64,000 nt of DNA from Sphingomonas endolithica. Lineage in GTDB: Bacteria; Pseudomonadota; Alphaproteobacteria; Sphingomonadales; Sphingomonadaceae. Positions 46,512 to 54,586 of the stretch are shown here, one piece after another; positions within the stretch are counted from its first letter, which is position 1, and the number at the start of each line of letters is the position of its first letter. Below the pieces are notes generated by a model. It was not told the DNA's origin. It saw only the letters and a list, made by a program, of their open reading frames with translations, and made no database searches. The DNA lies in contig NZ_CP103057.1 of assembly GCF_025231525.1 (NCBI RefSeq), forward strand, positions 3,420,501 to 3,484,500, given 5' to 3'. The position numbers and the translations under genes were made by a program.

Positions 46512-47609
46512 TTGAAGCTTGATGCTGATCGGGGCGCTGCCCCCACGTTCGAAGACCGCCTCGATCCGCCGAGCGCTGCATCGCCGCGCCGCGTCGCACC
46601 GGAGGTCACGGACGGCATCGACATGGCGCGCGTGATCGGCAAGCCGCAGCTGTTCGGGCGCATCAAATCCTTGCGCAACGGCTTCATGGTCGAGCCGGTC
46701 GCCAATCTGACGCTGCAGCCCGACGGCCGCATCTCCGGCCACGGCCATCCCAACGAGGGCAGCTGGAGCGCGTACGAACATGGCGAAGTGCCGGCGGACC
46801 GCGCCTTTGCCTTCATCTCCGGCGGCAACGGCTATATCCCGAGCTCGACCTGGACGCAGTCGATGGGCGACGTGCCGGTCGGCTTCTTCTGCGACGAACC
46901 CGAGGAAAGCCAGGCGGCGCAGCGGCTGTGCCTGATCCCCCATGGCCCGCCCGTGCCCGCCGACGACGTCATCTACCTCGTCGCCTCGTGCCTGCGCTTC
47001 TACGACAAGACAGTGCCCGACCTGCTCGTGCAGTTGCGCGCCGAGGGCATCCCCGCCGAGCGCATCAAGATCGTCGTCAACGGCTGCGAGCGGGACGAGC
47101 TGCGCACGATCGATGGCGTGGACCATGCCTTCAGCGTGCATGACGGGTGGGAATGGAGCGCGCTCTACGAGGCGCCGCTGCGTTGGAAGTTCGGCTACGC
47201 CTTCCTGATGCACGACACCAACGTGATCTTCCCCGGCTTCCGCCGCAGCATCGAGAGCTTCAACCGGCATTTCGACTGGGATCACCTGCCGGCATCGCCG
47301 CTCGCGCGCTGCCTGCTCGGCCTGTATTCGCACGACTTCCTGATGCGGCTCAATCCGTGGCTGAAGGGCACGCACCAAATCAGCAAGCAGGACGGCATCA
47401 TCGCCGAGGCGAGCGCGGAGTTGCTGTTCCGCGCGCGCAGCGCGCTGGTGATGAGCGATGCCGAATCGAACGGCCACTTCAAGGCCGCGGAATGGCGCGA
47501 GCTGGTCGATCACTTCAACACCGGCACGCCGCGCGTGCGCCGCGTGTTCCCGGCGATCAAGCTGCACAAGTTCATCCATGCCGGCCCCGCCAAGCCCGAA
47601 GCGCTCTGA
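46512..47609 (+). CDS. Conserved hypothetical protein, possibly glycan-related (TTG start)
   Basis: A 365-residue soluble protein I do not recognise. A GAGG seven nt upstream supports the TTG start; an ATG 37 codons in has no properly spaced SD. Sequence such as VIYLVASCLRFYDKTVPDLL, IKIVVNGCERDEL and YAFLMHDTNVIFPGFRRSIE reads like a Rossmann-type or GT-A-like alpha/beta domain; HDT could stand where a metal-binding DxD occurs, but this is speculative. It is 6 bp before a hexapeptide acetyltransferase gene and near a sulfotransferase-like gene, so a surface-glycan role is plausible. Confidence 0.6.
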   Translation: MKLDADRGAAPTFEDRLDPPSAASPRRVAPEVTDGIDMARVIGKPQLFGRIKSLRNGFMVEPVANLTLQPDGRISGHGHPNEGSWSAYEHGEVPADRAFAFISGGNGYIPSSTWTQSMGDVPVGFFCDEPEESQAAQRLCLIPHGPPVPADDVIYLVASCLRFYDKTVPDLLVQLRAEGIPAERIKIVVNGCERDELRTIDGVDHAFSVHDGWEWSALYEAPLRWKFGYAFLMHDTNVIFPGFRRSIESFNRHFDWDHLPASPLARCLLGLYSHDFLMRLNPWLKGTHQISKQDGIIAEASAELLFRARSALVMSDAESNGHFKAAEWRELVDHFNTGTPRVRRVFPAIKLHKFIHAGPAKPEAL

Positions 47610-47615
47610 CGCGGC

Positions 47616-48401
47616 ATGGAGCAGCCGCTTTGGGATAACGACCAGTCGACCGGCTGGCGACTGAGCCCGCGCGTCGAGGCGGTGCTGCACGACCGGCGGA
47701 TCGGCATCCGCCCGGCCGGGCAGCGCCCGTTCGACCACATCATCTTTCCCAAGCATGTGGCGGTGGAAGCTTATTGCAGCTTCCCCGCCCAGGCCGAATT
47801 CTACGATATCGGTGCCTTCTCCTACGCCGAATCCTCGGAATATTTCGGCCGGGTGAAGGTCGGCCGCTATTGCTCGATCGCCAGCGGGGTCGAGTTCTTC
47901 GGCGAGCGGCACCCGAGCGAATGGGTGACGCAGTCGATGATCACCTATGATTTCAACTATCCCGGCCTTGCCGCCGCGCATCTCGATTTCGGCGGCGGCT
48001 TCCCGCCGCCGGCCGAGTTCCCCGATCGCTTCGGCGGCCCGGTGGTGATCGGCCATGACGTGTGGATCGGCCGCCGGGTGCAGATCGCGCGCGGCGTGAC
48101 GATCGGCCACGGCGCGGTGATTGCCGCCGGCGCGGTCGTCACCAAGGACGTTGCGCCGTACACGATCGTCGGCGGCGTGCCGGCCAAGCCCATTCGCCTG
48201 CGCTTTGCCGAACCGGTCTGCGCGGCATTGCTCGCCAGCCGCTGGTGGGATTATCCGCCGACCGTCCTGTACGCATTCGACTTCACCGATCCGGCCGCGT
48301 TCTGCGAACGGCTGGCCGAGGCCAATGCGGCAGGCACGGTCGCACCCCATTCCTACATGACCACCACCGCCGCCGAGTTCGCCCGCCTGCTGGAAGACTG
48401 A
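47616..48401 (+). CDS. CatB-type hexapeptide-repeat O-acetyltransferase
   Basis: A 261-residue left-handed beta-helix acyltransferase. It shows [20 protein letters not shown] and [41 protein letters not shown] hexapeptide rungs ([16 protein letters not shown]), with the CatB/XAT features [12 protein letters not shown] and the WWDYPP tail. Such enzymes acetylate sugars of polysaccharides or xenobiotics using acetyl-CoA. About 70 residues precede the helix and look variable. It follows the unknown 46512 gene by 6 bp and is convergent with the sulfotransferase-like gene, which favours surface-glycan modification over antibiotic resistance. Confidence 0.88.
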   Translation: MEQPLWDNDQSTGWRLSPRVEAVLHDRRIGIRPAGQRPFDHIIFPKHVAVEAYCSFPAQAEFYDIGAFSYAESSEYFGRVKVGRYCSIASGVEFFGERHPSEWVTQSMITYDFNYPGLAAAHLDFGGGFPPPAEFPDRFGGPVVIGHDVWIGRRVQIARGVTIGHGAVIAAGAVVTKDVAPYTIVGGVPAKPIRLRFAEPVCAALLASRWWDYPPTVLYAFDFTDPAAFCERLAEANAAGTVAPHSYMTTTAAEFARLLED

Positions 48402-48407
48402 CGGGCG

Positions 48408-49253
48408 CTACCAGGCGCCGAACCGCGCAATCGCCTCGCGATATGCCGGGCCAAAGCGCTCCCCGATCAGCCGCGCGCATTCCGGCACCGCGGCCATGCT
48501 GGCCGCGACCGCTTCGTCGACGTGCGGCAGCAAGGTCGCGCCGCCCGCTTCGGCGATTCGCGCGCGATAGCCGTTCCGCACGTCGTCGTCGCCATGCCGC
48601 CGGTTCTGCCCCATCGCATCCGGCAGGCGCTCGATCACGTCCAGCACGCCGAGCCGTTCGAGCAGCCGCCAGCCAGGAAAGGGCAGGCGATCGGCATAAT
48701 CATGCACCAGCGGCACGTGGCCCGCTTGGGCAAACGCCCCCAGCCAGGTTGCGTGATCGAAGCAGTAGAACCAATATGGCGTGCCGCCCCAGTTCGGCGC
48801 CGGATCGTGCATGTACAGCCCGCCTTTGTTCATCACCTCGGCGAACATCGTCAGCGCATCGGCATAGACGTGCCATTGCAGCTGCGCGAACAGGCTGGCG
48901 AAATAATCGGCCGGGTCGCGCAGCACGATGTGCCATTCGACCGTCACGCCGGCGCGGGCGGCGCTGGCCGCGATCGCGGTCGCCGCTTCGGGCCGGAACA
49001 GCGCGCCCTCCAGATCCTCGGACGACAGGATCGCATCATGGCATCCCCGCGCCACGGCATCGGCCAGCATCGCGTCGAGCAAGGATGCATCGCCACGCAA
49101 CAGGGCCCAGGCGATGCGGTGATGCGCGAAGAATTCGGCATCCTCCTGATACAGCACCCCGCGCTGCTCCAATACGGTGCGATGATCGTGCAGCAGATGC
49201 TGCAGATAGGTCGAGGCCGTCTTGTGCAGGCCGCAATGGACGATCAGGCGCAT
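48408..49253 (-). CDS. Sulfotransferase-like protein (PAPS-loop)
   Basis: A 281-residue protein beginning MRLIVHCGLHKTASTYLQHL, in which HKTAST fits the 5'-phosphosulfate-binding loop of sulfotransferases (G-x-x-K-T-x-S/T). Further downstream, WHIVLRDPADYFASLFAQLQ resembles the 3'-phosphate-binding region with its Arg and Ser. It would transfer sulfate from PAPS to a hydroxyl of a glycan or lipid, but the catalytic base is unclear. The ATG at 49253 is preferred over a 31-codon extension. It faces the acetyltransferase gene with only 6 bp between stops. Confidence 0.75.
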   Translation of the reverse strand: MRLIVHCGLHKTASTYLQHLLHDHRTVLEQRGVLYQEDAEFFAHHRIAWALLRGDASLLDAMLADAVARGCHDAILSSEDLEGALFRPEAATAIAASAARAGVTVEWHIVLRDPADYFASLFAQLQWHVYADALTMFAEVMNKGGLYMHDPAPNWGGTPYWFYCFDHATWLGAFAQAGHVPLVHDYADRLPFPGWRLLERLGVLDVIERLPDAMGQNRRHGDDDVRNGYRARIAEAGGATLLPHVDEAVAASMAAVPECARLIGERFGPAYREAIARFGAW

Positions 49254-49379
49254 GTCGGTGTTCCAGTGCGGTGGCGTCCGGCGCTGTGTCGCCTTTGCCG
49301 GCGGCGGGCAAGGCCGCCCGGCCGATTGACCATCGCCCCACGTCATGAGAGATTGCCGGCGTCCGCACAGGAGTTCGCC

Positions 49380-49835
49380 ATGCTTGTCCTAGCGCTTGTC
49401 CTTGGCATCGTCGCCGGATTGCGAGCGATGATGGCGCCCGCTGCCGTCGCCTGGGCCGCCGCGAGCGGCCGGCTCGGGCTGGATGGCAGCTGGCTCGCCT
49501 TTCTCGGCTATCGCTTTACGCCCTATATCCTGTCGCTGCTGGCGATCGGTGAACTGATCACCGACCAACTGCCCGCGACGCCCAGCCGCAAGGTGCCGGT
49601 GCAGTTCGGCGCGCGATTGCTGACCGGCGGGGTGTCGGGGGCGGCAATCGGCATTGGTGCCGGTGCCTTGCTCACCGGATTGCTGCTCGGGCTGGTCGGG
49701 GCGGTGATCGGCACGCTGGGTGGTGCCGCCATACGCGCCCGGCTGGCGGCGATGTTCGGCCGGGACCGTCCGGCCGCCTTGATCGAGGATGCCGTCGCGA
49801 TCCTTGCCGCAATCGCCGTCGTCCTCGCCCTGTGA
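49380..49835 (+). CDS. DUF4126-type membrane protein
   Basis: A 151-residue hydrophobic protein with four to five predicted helices and many Gly/Ala: MLVLALVLGIVAGLRAMMAP, AVAWAAASGRLGLDGSWLAF, GELITDQLPATPSRKVPVQF and GLVGAVIGTLGGAAIRARLA. The pattern LR-x-M-x-AP-A-A near the start is typical of DUF4126. Function unknown. AGGAG six nt upstream marks the ATG. Its stop overlaps the next gene's GTG. It begins a run of five same-strand genes ending in the diguanylate cyclase. Confidence 0.83.
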   Translation: MLVLALVLGIVAGLRAMMAPAAVAWAAASGRLGLDGSWLAFLGYRFTPYILSLLAIGELITDQLPATPSRKVPVQFGARLLTGGVSGAAIGIGAGALLTGLLLGLVGAVIGTLGGAAIRARLAAMFGRDRPAALIEDAVAILAAIAVVLAL

Positions 49836-51202
49836 CGCGCACGTTCGATGCGATCATTGTCGGCGCGGGGCAGGCCGGGCCGCCGCTTGCCGCACGGCTG
49901 ACCGCCGCGGGCATGCATGTCGCGCTGGTCGAGCGCAAGCTGGTCGGCGGCACGTGCGTCAATACCGGCTGCACCCCGACCAAGACGTTGGTGGCGAGCG
50001 CCTATGCCGCGCATCTCGCGCGCCGGGCGGGGGACTATGGCATCGCCACCGGCGCCGTCGGCGTCGACATGAAGGCGGTCGTCGCCCGCGTGCAGTCCGT
50101 GGTGGCCGCATCCCGCAGCGGTGGCGAACAGGCATTGGAGACGATGGCGCGGCTCACCTTCCTGCGTGGTCATGCGCGCTTCACCGCGCCGCAGACGATT
50201 GCGGTCGATGGCGAGGAACTCACCGCGCCGCGGATCTTCCTCAACGTCGGCGGGCGGGCATTGGTGCCGGACATGCCGGGTGTCGGCGACGTCCCGCATC
50301 TCGACAATACCGACATGGTCACGCTCGACACCGTGCCCGCGCACCTCGTGGTGGTCGGCGGCAGCTATGTCGGGCTGGAATTCGCGCAGATCTTTCGTCG
50401 CTTGGGCGCCGCTGTCACCGTGGTCGAACGCGGCGACCGCCTGATCGCGCATGAGGATGAGGATGTGTCCGCGGCGGTCCGCACGATCCTGGAGGACGAA
50501 GGCATCGTCGTGCGCACCGGTGCCGATTGCATCGGCTTTGCGCCGCATGAGCAAGGCGTGTCGGTGTCGGTCCAGTGTAGCTCGGGCGACCCGGTCGTCG
50601 TCGGCAGCCACGTACTGCTCGCCGTCGGACGCCACCCCAACACCGACGACCTCGGCCTCGAAATCGCCGGCGTGGAAACCGACGACCGCGGCTACATCAT
50701 TGTCGACGAGACGCTCGCCACCAACGTCCCCGGCATCTGGGCGCTGGGCGATTGCAACGGGCGCGGCGCTTTCACGCACACCGCTTATAATGATTTCGAG
50801 ATTGTCGCCGCCAACCTGCTCGACGGCGATCATCGTACGCTCGCGCAGCGCATCCCCGGCTACGCGCTCTACACCGATCCGCCGCTTGGCCGGGTCGGCC
50901 TGACGGAGGCGGCGGCGCGCGCCAGCGGACGCGCGGTGCTGGTCACCACCCGGCCGATGACGCGCGTGGGGCGCGCGGTGGAGAAAGGCGAGACCAAGGG
51001 CTTCATGAAGATCGTCGCGGATGCCGAAAGTAAACGCATCCTCGGCGCGGCGATTCTCGGCACCGGTGGCGACGAGGCGATCCACGGCATCCTCGACATG
51101 ATGAACGCCGATCAGCCGATCGACACGTTGCGCTGGGCGGTGCCGATCCACCCCACCGTTTCCGAACTGATCCCGACAATGCTGCAGGACCTCCATCGAT
51201 GA
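49832..51202 (+). CDS. Class I FAD/NAD(P)-linked disulfide oxidoreductase (mercuric reductase-like)
   Basis: A 456-residue flavoprotein: FAD motif AIIVGAGQAGPPLAARL, redox-active pair GGTCVNTGCTPTKT (CVNTGC), NAD(P) motif LVVVGGSYVGLEFAQI, a second FAD motif WALGDCNGRGAFTHT, and a C-terminal dimer domain with HPTVSELIP, whose His is the catalytic base. The family includes dihydrolipoamide and mercuric reductases; neither the N-terminal HMA domain nor the C-terminal Cys pair of MerA is present, and no lipoyl system is nearby. The GTG start overlaps the DUF4126 stop. Its substrate is likely a small thiol or disulfide. Confidence 0.89.
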   Translation: MTRTFDAIIVGAGQAGPPLAARLTAAGMHVALVERKLVGGTCVNTGCTPTKTLVASAYAAHLARRAGDYGIATGAVGVDMKAVVARVQSVVAASRSGGEQALETMARLTFLRGHARFTAPQTIAVDGEELTAPRIFLNVGGRALVPDMPGVGDVPHLDNTDMVTLDTVPAHLVVVGGSYVGLEFAQIFRRLGAAVTVVERGDRLIAHEDEDVSAAVRTILEDEGIVVRTGADCIGFAPHEQGVSVSVQCSSGDPVVVGSHVLLAVGRHPNTDDLGLEIAGVETDDRGYIIVDETLATNVPGIWALGDCNGRGAFTHTAYNDFEIVAANLLDGDHRTLAQRIPGYALYTDPPLGRVGLTEAAARASGRAVLVTTRPMTRVGRAVEKGETKGFMKIVADAESKRILGAAILGTGGDEAIHGILDMMNADQPIDTLRWAVPIHPTVSELIPTMLQDLHR

Positions 51203-52866
51203 GCACCATCGCCACCCGCGAGCACCAGATGTTTCCGGTGCTCGATGCGACACAATTGGAAACCGCCAAGCGTTTCGCCAGCGGCCCGGCGCGGCGTTTC
51301 GGCCCGGCTGAGATCGTGTACGAGATTGGCGAGCGCGACGCCCCGTCCTGGCTGGTGCTGGAGGGGAGCATCGACGTGGTGCGCCGCGACGGGCTCAGTC
51401 AGGAGGCGCCGATCACCTCGCACGGTGCCGGCCAATTCACCGGAGAGGTCAACCAATTGGCCGGCCGCGCCTCCATCGCCGCCGGCCGCGCCGGGCCGGA
51501 CGGCTGCCTCGCTTTGCCGTTCGATGCCGCGCACCTGCGCGCGCTGATGGTCGGGTCGGCCGATCTCGGCGAAACGGTGATGCGCGCGCTGATCCTGCGC
51601 CGCGTCGGGCTGATCGAGGAAGGCGGCGCGGGTACGATCCTCATCGGTACGCCTGGCAGCCCCGATATCGTCCGGCTGCAGGGCTTCCTGACGCGCAGCG
51701 GCTATCCCAACATGGTGCTGGATGCTGTGTCCGACGCCGAAGGCCATGCTTTGGTCGAGCGGATCGGTGTGTTGCCGGACGAATTGCCGCTGGTCGTCTG
51801 CCCCAACGGCACGTTGCTGAAGAAGCCGAGCGAAGCGGAGCTTGCCGCCTGTCTCGGCATGACGCCCGAGCTTGATCCGAAGATCGTCTACGACGTGGCG
51901 ATCGTCGGTGCCGGGCCCGCCGGGCTGGCGGCGGCGGTCTATGCCGCGTCGGAGGGGCTGTCGGCGATCGTCCTCGACGAACGCGCGATCGGCGGGCAGG
52001 CGGGGGCATCCAGCCGGATCGAGAATTATCTCGGCTTTCCGACCGGCATTTCGGGCCAGGCGCTGGCCGGACGCGCGTTCAATCAGGCGCTGAAGTTCGG
52101 CGCGGAGATCGCCGTGCCGCTCAAGGTGCTCGGTCTCGATTGTCCGAACGAACAGGACGCAGACAAACCGCTCGGACTCGATCTGTCGGGCGATCGCCAG
52201 ATCCGCGCCCGGGCGGTGATCGTCGCCTCGGGCGCACGGTACCGCCGGCCGGCGATCGCCGATCTCGCCACGTTCGAAGGCGCGGGGATTTCCTATTGGG
52301 CCTCTCCCATCGAGGCGAAGCTGTGCGCCGGCGAGGATGTCGCCTTGGTCGGTGGCGGCAATTCGGCCGGCCAGGCGGTGGTGTTCCTCGCGCCGCAGGT
52401 CCGCCGCCTCCACCTCGTCGTCCGCCGCGATCTGGAACTGACCATGTCGCGGTATCTGATCGATCGGATCGCGGCGCTGCCCAATGTCGAACTGCATGTC
52501 GGCACCGAGGTCGTCGGCCTGCAGGGCGATCGGCCCGGCGGGTTGACCGGTGCCACGTTCCGCCAGAGCGACGGTACGACCAGCGATTGTTCGCTCCGGC
52601 ACCTGTTCCTGTTCATCGGTGCCGATCCCAATGCGGACTGGCTGCAGGGCTGCGCCGACACCGACGACAAGGGCTTTCTGGTCACCGGCGCAGGGGCGCT
52701 GCCGCTGGAGACCAGCGTGCCGGGCGTGTTCGCGATCGGCGACGTGCGCGCGGGCTCCACCAAGCGCGTGGCCGCCGCCGTGGGCGAGGGGGCGGCGGTC
52801 GTCGCGCAGATTCATCGCGCCATCGCCTTGCGATCCGATGGAGAAAAACGGACGTCGAACAGTTAG
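51199..52866 (+). CDS. cNMP-binding / thioredoxin reductase-like fusion lacking the CxxC pair
   Basis: A 555-residue fusion. Residues of about 20-140 form a cyclic-nucleotide-binding-like domain (FGPAEIVYEIGERDAPSWLV, EGSIDVVRRDG). About 145-225 look thioredoxin-fold-like (LQGFLTRSGYPNMVLDA, LPLVVCPNGTLLKKPSE). From about 230 is a TrxR-like FAD/NAD(P) reductase (VAIVGAGPAGLAAAVYAASE, GGQAGASSRIENYLGFP, VGGGNSAGQAVVFLA). Where TrxR has CATC, this reads ISYWASPIE, so the redox Cys pair is missing. This may be a cNMP-regulated flavin enzyme with another acceptor. It overlaps the upstream disulfide oxidoreductase gene by 4 bp (ATGA). Confidence 0.88.
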   Translation: MSTIATREHQMFPVLDATQLETAKRFASGPARRFGPAEIVYEIGERDAPSWLVLEGSIDVVRRDGLSQEAPITSHGAGQFTGEVNQLAGRASIAAGRAGPDGCLALPFDAAHLRALMVGSADLGETVMRALILRRVGLIEEGGAGTILIGTPGSPDIVRLQGFLTRSGYPNMVLDAVSDAEGHALVERIGVLPDELPLVVCPNGTLLKKPSEAELAACLGMTPELDPKIVYDVAIVGAGPAGLAAAVYAASEGLSAIVLDERAIGGQAGASSRIENYLGFPTGISGQALAGRAFNQALKFGAEIAVPLKVLGLDCPNEQDADKPLGLDLSGDRQIRARAVIVASGARYRRPAIADLATFEGAGISYWASPIEAKLCAGEDVALVGGGNSAGQAVVFLAPQVRRLHLVVRRDLELTMSRYLIDRIAALPNVELHVGTEVVGLQGDRPGGLTGATFRQSDGTTSDCSLRHLFLFIGADPNADWLQGCADTDDKGFLVTGAGALPLETSVPGVFAIGDVRAGSTKRVAAAVGEGAAVVAQIHRAIALRSDGEKRTSNS

Positions 52867-52912
52867 TTAATCGTGTCCCTGTATGCCGGGCGCTCAACCC
52901 CGGAGACAGTCC

Positions 52913-53284
52913 TTGTCTACTAACAGTGATTCATCGTTCGATCGCGTTCAAGTAACGCAGCTCCTGGCCATGTCGGACGAGGACCGTGACGCCCTGCCAT
53001 TTGGCGTGATCGGCATCGACCATGCGACCGTCACGCAGATCTACAATCGCACCGAGTCGCAGATGGCCGGGCTGAGCCCCGACAAGGTGCTCGGCACCGC
53101 CTTTTTCGACAATGTCGCGCAATGCATGAACAATTTCATGGTGGCGCAGCGCTTCGAGGATGAGCCCGAACTGGATGCGATCGTACCGTTCGTGCTGACG
53201 TTGCGCATGCGCCCGACGCCTGTGCAACTTCGTCTGCTCGCCACTGCCGCTGCGCCGCTGCGCTTCATCCTGATCGAACGCTGA
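52913..53284 (+). CDS. Photoactive yellow protein (PYP) homologue
   Basis: A 123-residue PAS-fold protein, almost exactly the length of Halorhodospira PYP (125 aa). By eye, PYP Tyr42, Glu46 and chromophore Cys69 align with Tyr44 and Glu48 (IYNRTESQ) and Cys71 (NVAQCMNN), and PYP Met100 with Met99 (LRMRPTPVQ). PYP Thr50 and Arg52 become Ala52 and Leu54. If loaded with p-coumarate it should be a blue-light sensor. The TTG start is supported by GGAG seven nt upstream; an ATG ten codons earlier lacks one. Only 5 bp precede the downstream diguanylate cyclase. The chromophore-making enzymes are not in this window. Confidence 0.8.
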   Translation: MSTNSDSSFDRVQVTQLLAMSDEDRDALPFGVIGIDHATVTQIYNRTESQMAGLSPDKVLGTAFFDNVAQCMNNFMVAQRFEDEPELDAIVPFVLTLRMRPTPVQLRLLATAAAPLRFILIER

Positions 53285-53289
53285 GCATC

Positions 53290-54573
53290 ATGACGCAGGC
53301 TGTCAGCGAGGAAGAACGGCTGCTCGAATTCCTCTACGCAGCGCCGGTCGGCCTTGTGGAGTTCGAAATGGCGGGCGAGATCGCGATGATCAATCCGCAC
53401 GCGATGAAGCATCTGCTGCCGCTCGCCGGCGGCCATGGTGCGAGCAATCTGTTCGCCATGCTCGACAGCTATGCGCCCGAGATGCGCAACATGCTCGAGC
53501 GCTTCGATGCCCCGCGCGGCACGGTCTGCGAGGGCCAGCGGATCATCGTCGATCTCGATCGTCAGAACGACCGCGACGATTCGAAAGTGCTGGCCTGCAC
53601 GATCGTCAAGCTAGATCCGGCCCGTGCCATCGCCTGCATCTCCGACGTCACCACGCAGGTGGCGCAGGAACGGCGGCTGAAGCAGGCCGAGACCTGGTTC
53701 GCGTCGCTGCTGAACGACGTGAAGGGCTATGCCGTGTTGTCCGTCACCTCCAGTGGTGCGGTGGATTCGGTGAACGCTTCTTGGGAGCGGCAGACCGGCA
53801 GTGTGCCGAGCGCCGTGATCGGCCAGACCCTGGCCGAGATCTTCCCGCCGGTGCCAGCAGAAGGCGGCCTGGCGATGGGCGAGCAATTGCGCATCGCCAA
53901 GCGCGACGGCTGGCACCTGGAGGAGGGCTGGCACTATCGCAGCGACGGCTCGCGCTATTGGTCGCAGCGCCTGCTCGCAGCGCGTATGCGCGATGATAGT
54001 GAACTTATCGGCTACACCCTCGTCCTGCGCGACGTGCGGCGGCAATCGCGCGACGTGGACGATCTGCGCCGCCTGCTCACCCGCGATCATCTGACCGGCG
54101 CCGCCAACCGCGCACGGTTCCAGCAGGTGCTGGAGCGGGAACAGCATGGCTGGCACGAAAACGGCACGCCGCTGTCGCTGATCATGATCGATGTCGACCA
54201 CTTCAAACGTGTCAACGATGTTTACGGCCACCCCATCGGCGACGTTGTCCTCCGGTGTTTTGCGGAAACGATCGCGGGCGCGCTACGGCCGGCCGATCTT
54301 CTTGCGCGTCTGGGGGGCGAGGAGTTCGCGGTGATCCTGCCCGCAACCGATCTGGCGGGCGCCGTGGAAATGGCCGAGACCCTGCGCGGGCTGATCGCGA
54401 AGATGCGGGTCGACACGCCCTTCGGCAAGCTCGGCATCACCGCAAGCTTCGGCTGCTCGACGGTCGAGCACACGCACGAACTACTGCCGGCGGCGGACGC
54501 TGCTTTGTACATCGCCAAGCGCAAGGGCCGTGATCAGGTGCATGCCGCCGGGCAGACCAACATGGCGGCGTGA
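53290..54573 (+). CDS. PAS-PAS-GGDEF diguanylate cyclase
   Basis: A 427-residue cytosolic signalling protein. Two PAS-like domains occupy about 11-125 (LLEFLYAAPVGLVEFEMAGE) and about 140-250 (LNDVKGYAVLSVTSSGAVDS, PAC-like WSQRLLAARMRDDSELIGYT). A GGDEF domain spans 260-425 with active site GGEEF at 342-346 and the allosteric I-site RxxD at 333-336 five residues upstream, so it should make c-di-GMP and be product-inhibited. There is no membrane segment. It lies 5 bp after the PYP homologue, so the two probably share a transcript and may interact through PAS surfaces. Confidence 0.93.
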   Translation: MTQAVSEEERLLEFLYAAPVGLVEFEMAGEIAMINPHAMKHLLPLAGGHGASNLFAMLDSYAPEMRNMLERFDAPRGTVCEGQRIIVDLDRQNDRDDSKVLACTIVKLDPARAIACISDVTTQVAQERRLKQAETWFASLLNDVKGYAVLSVTSSGAVDSVNASWERQTGSVPSAVIGQTLAEIFPPVPAEGGLAMGEQLRIAKRDGWHLEEGWHYRSDGSRYWSQRLLAARMRDDSELIGYTLVLRDVRRQSRDVDDLRRLLTRDHLTGAANRARFQQVLEREQHGWHENGTPLSLIMIDVDHFKRVNDVYGHPIGDVVLRCFAETIAGALRPADLLARLGGEEFAVILPATDLAGAVEMAETLRGLIAKMRVDTPFGKLGITASFGCSTVEHTHELLPAADAALYIAKRKGRDQVHAAGQTNMAA

Positions 54574-54586
54574 GCGGAGGGCGACG

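Noticed and set aside
49832-51202. Mercuric reductase (merA)
   Set aside because: No HMA domain, no C-terminal Cys pair and no mer genes nearby; only the shared flavin disulfide-reductase core.
52883-53284. An ATG start ten codons earlier for the PYP homologue
   Set aside because: It has no ribosome-binding site, and the TTG at 52913 has GGAG at 7-nt spacing and gives the PYP length.
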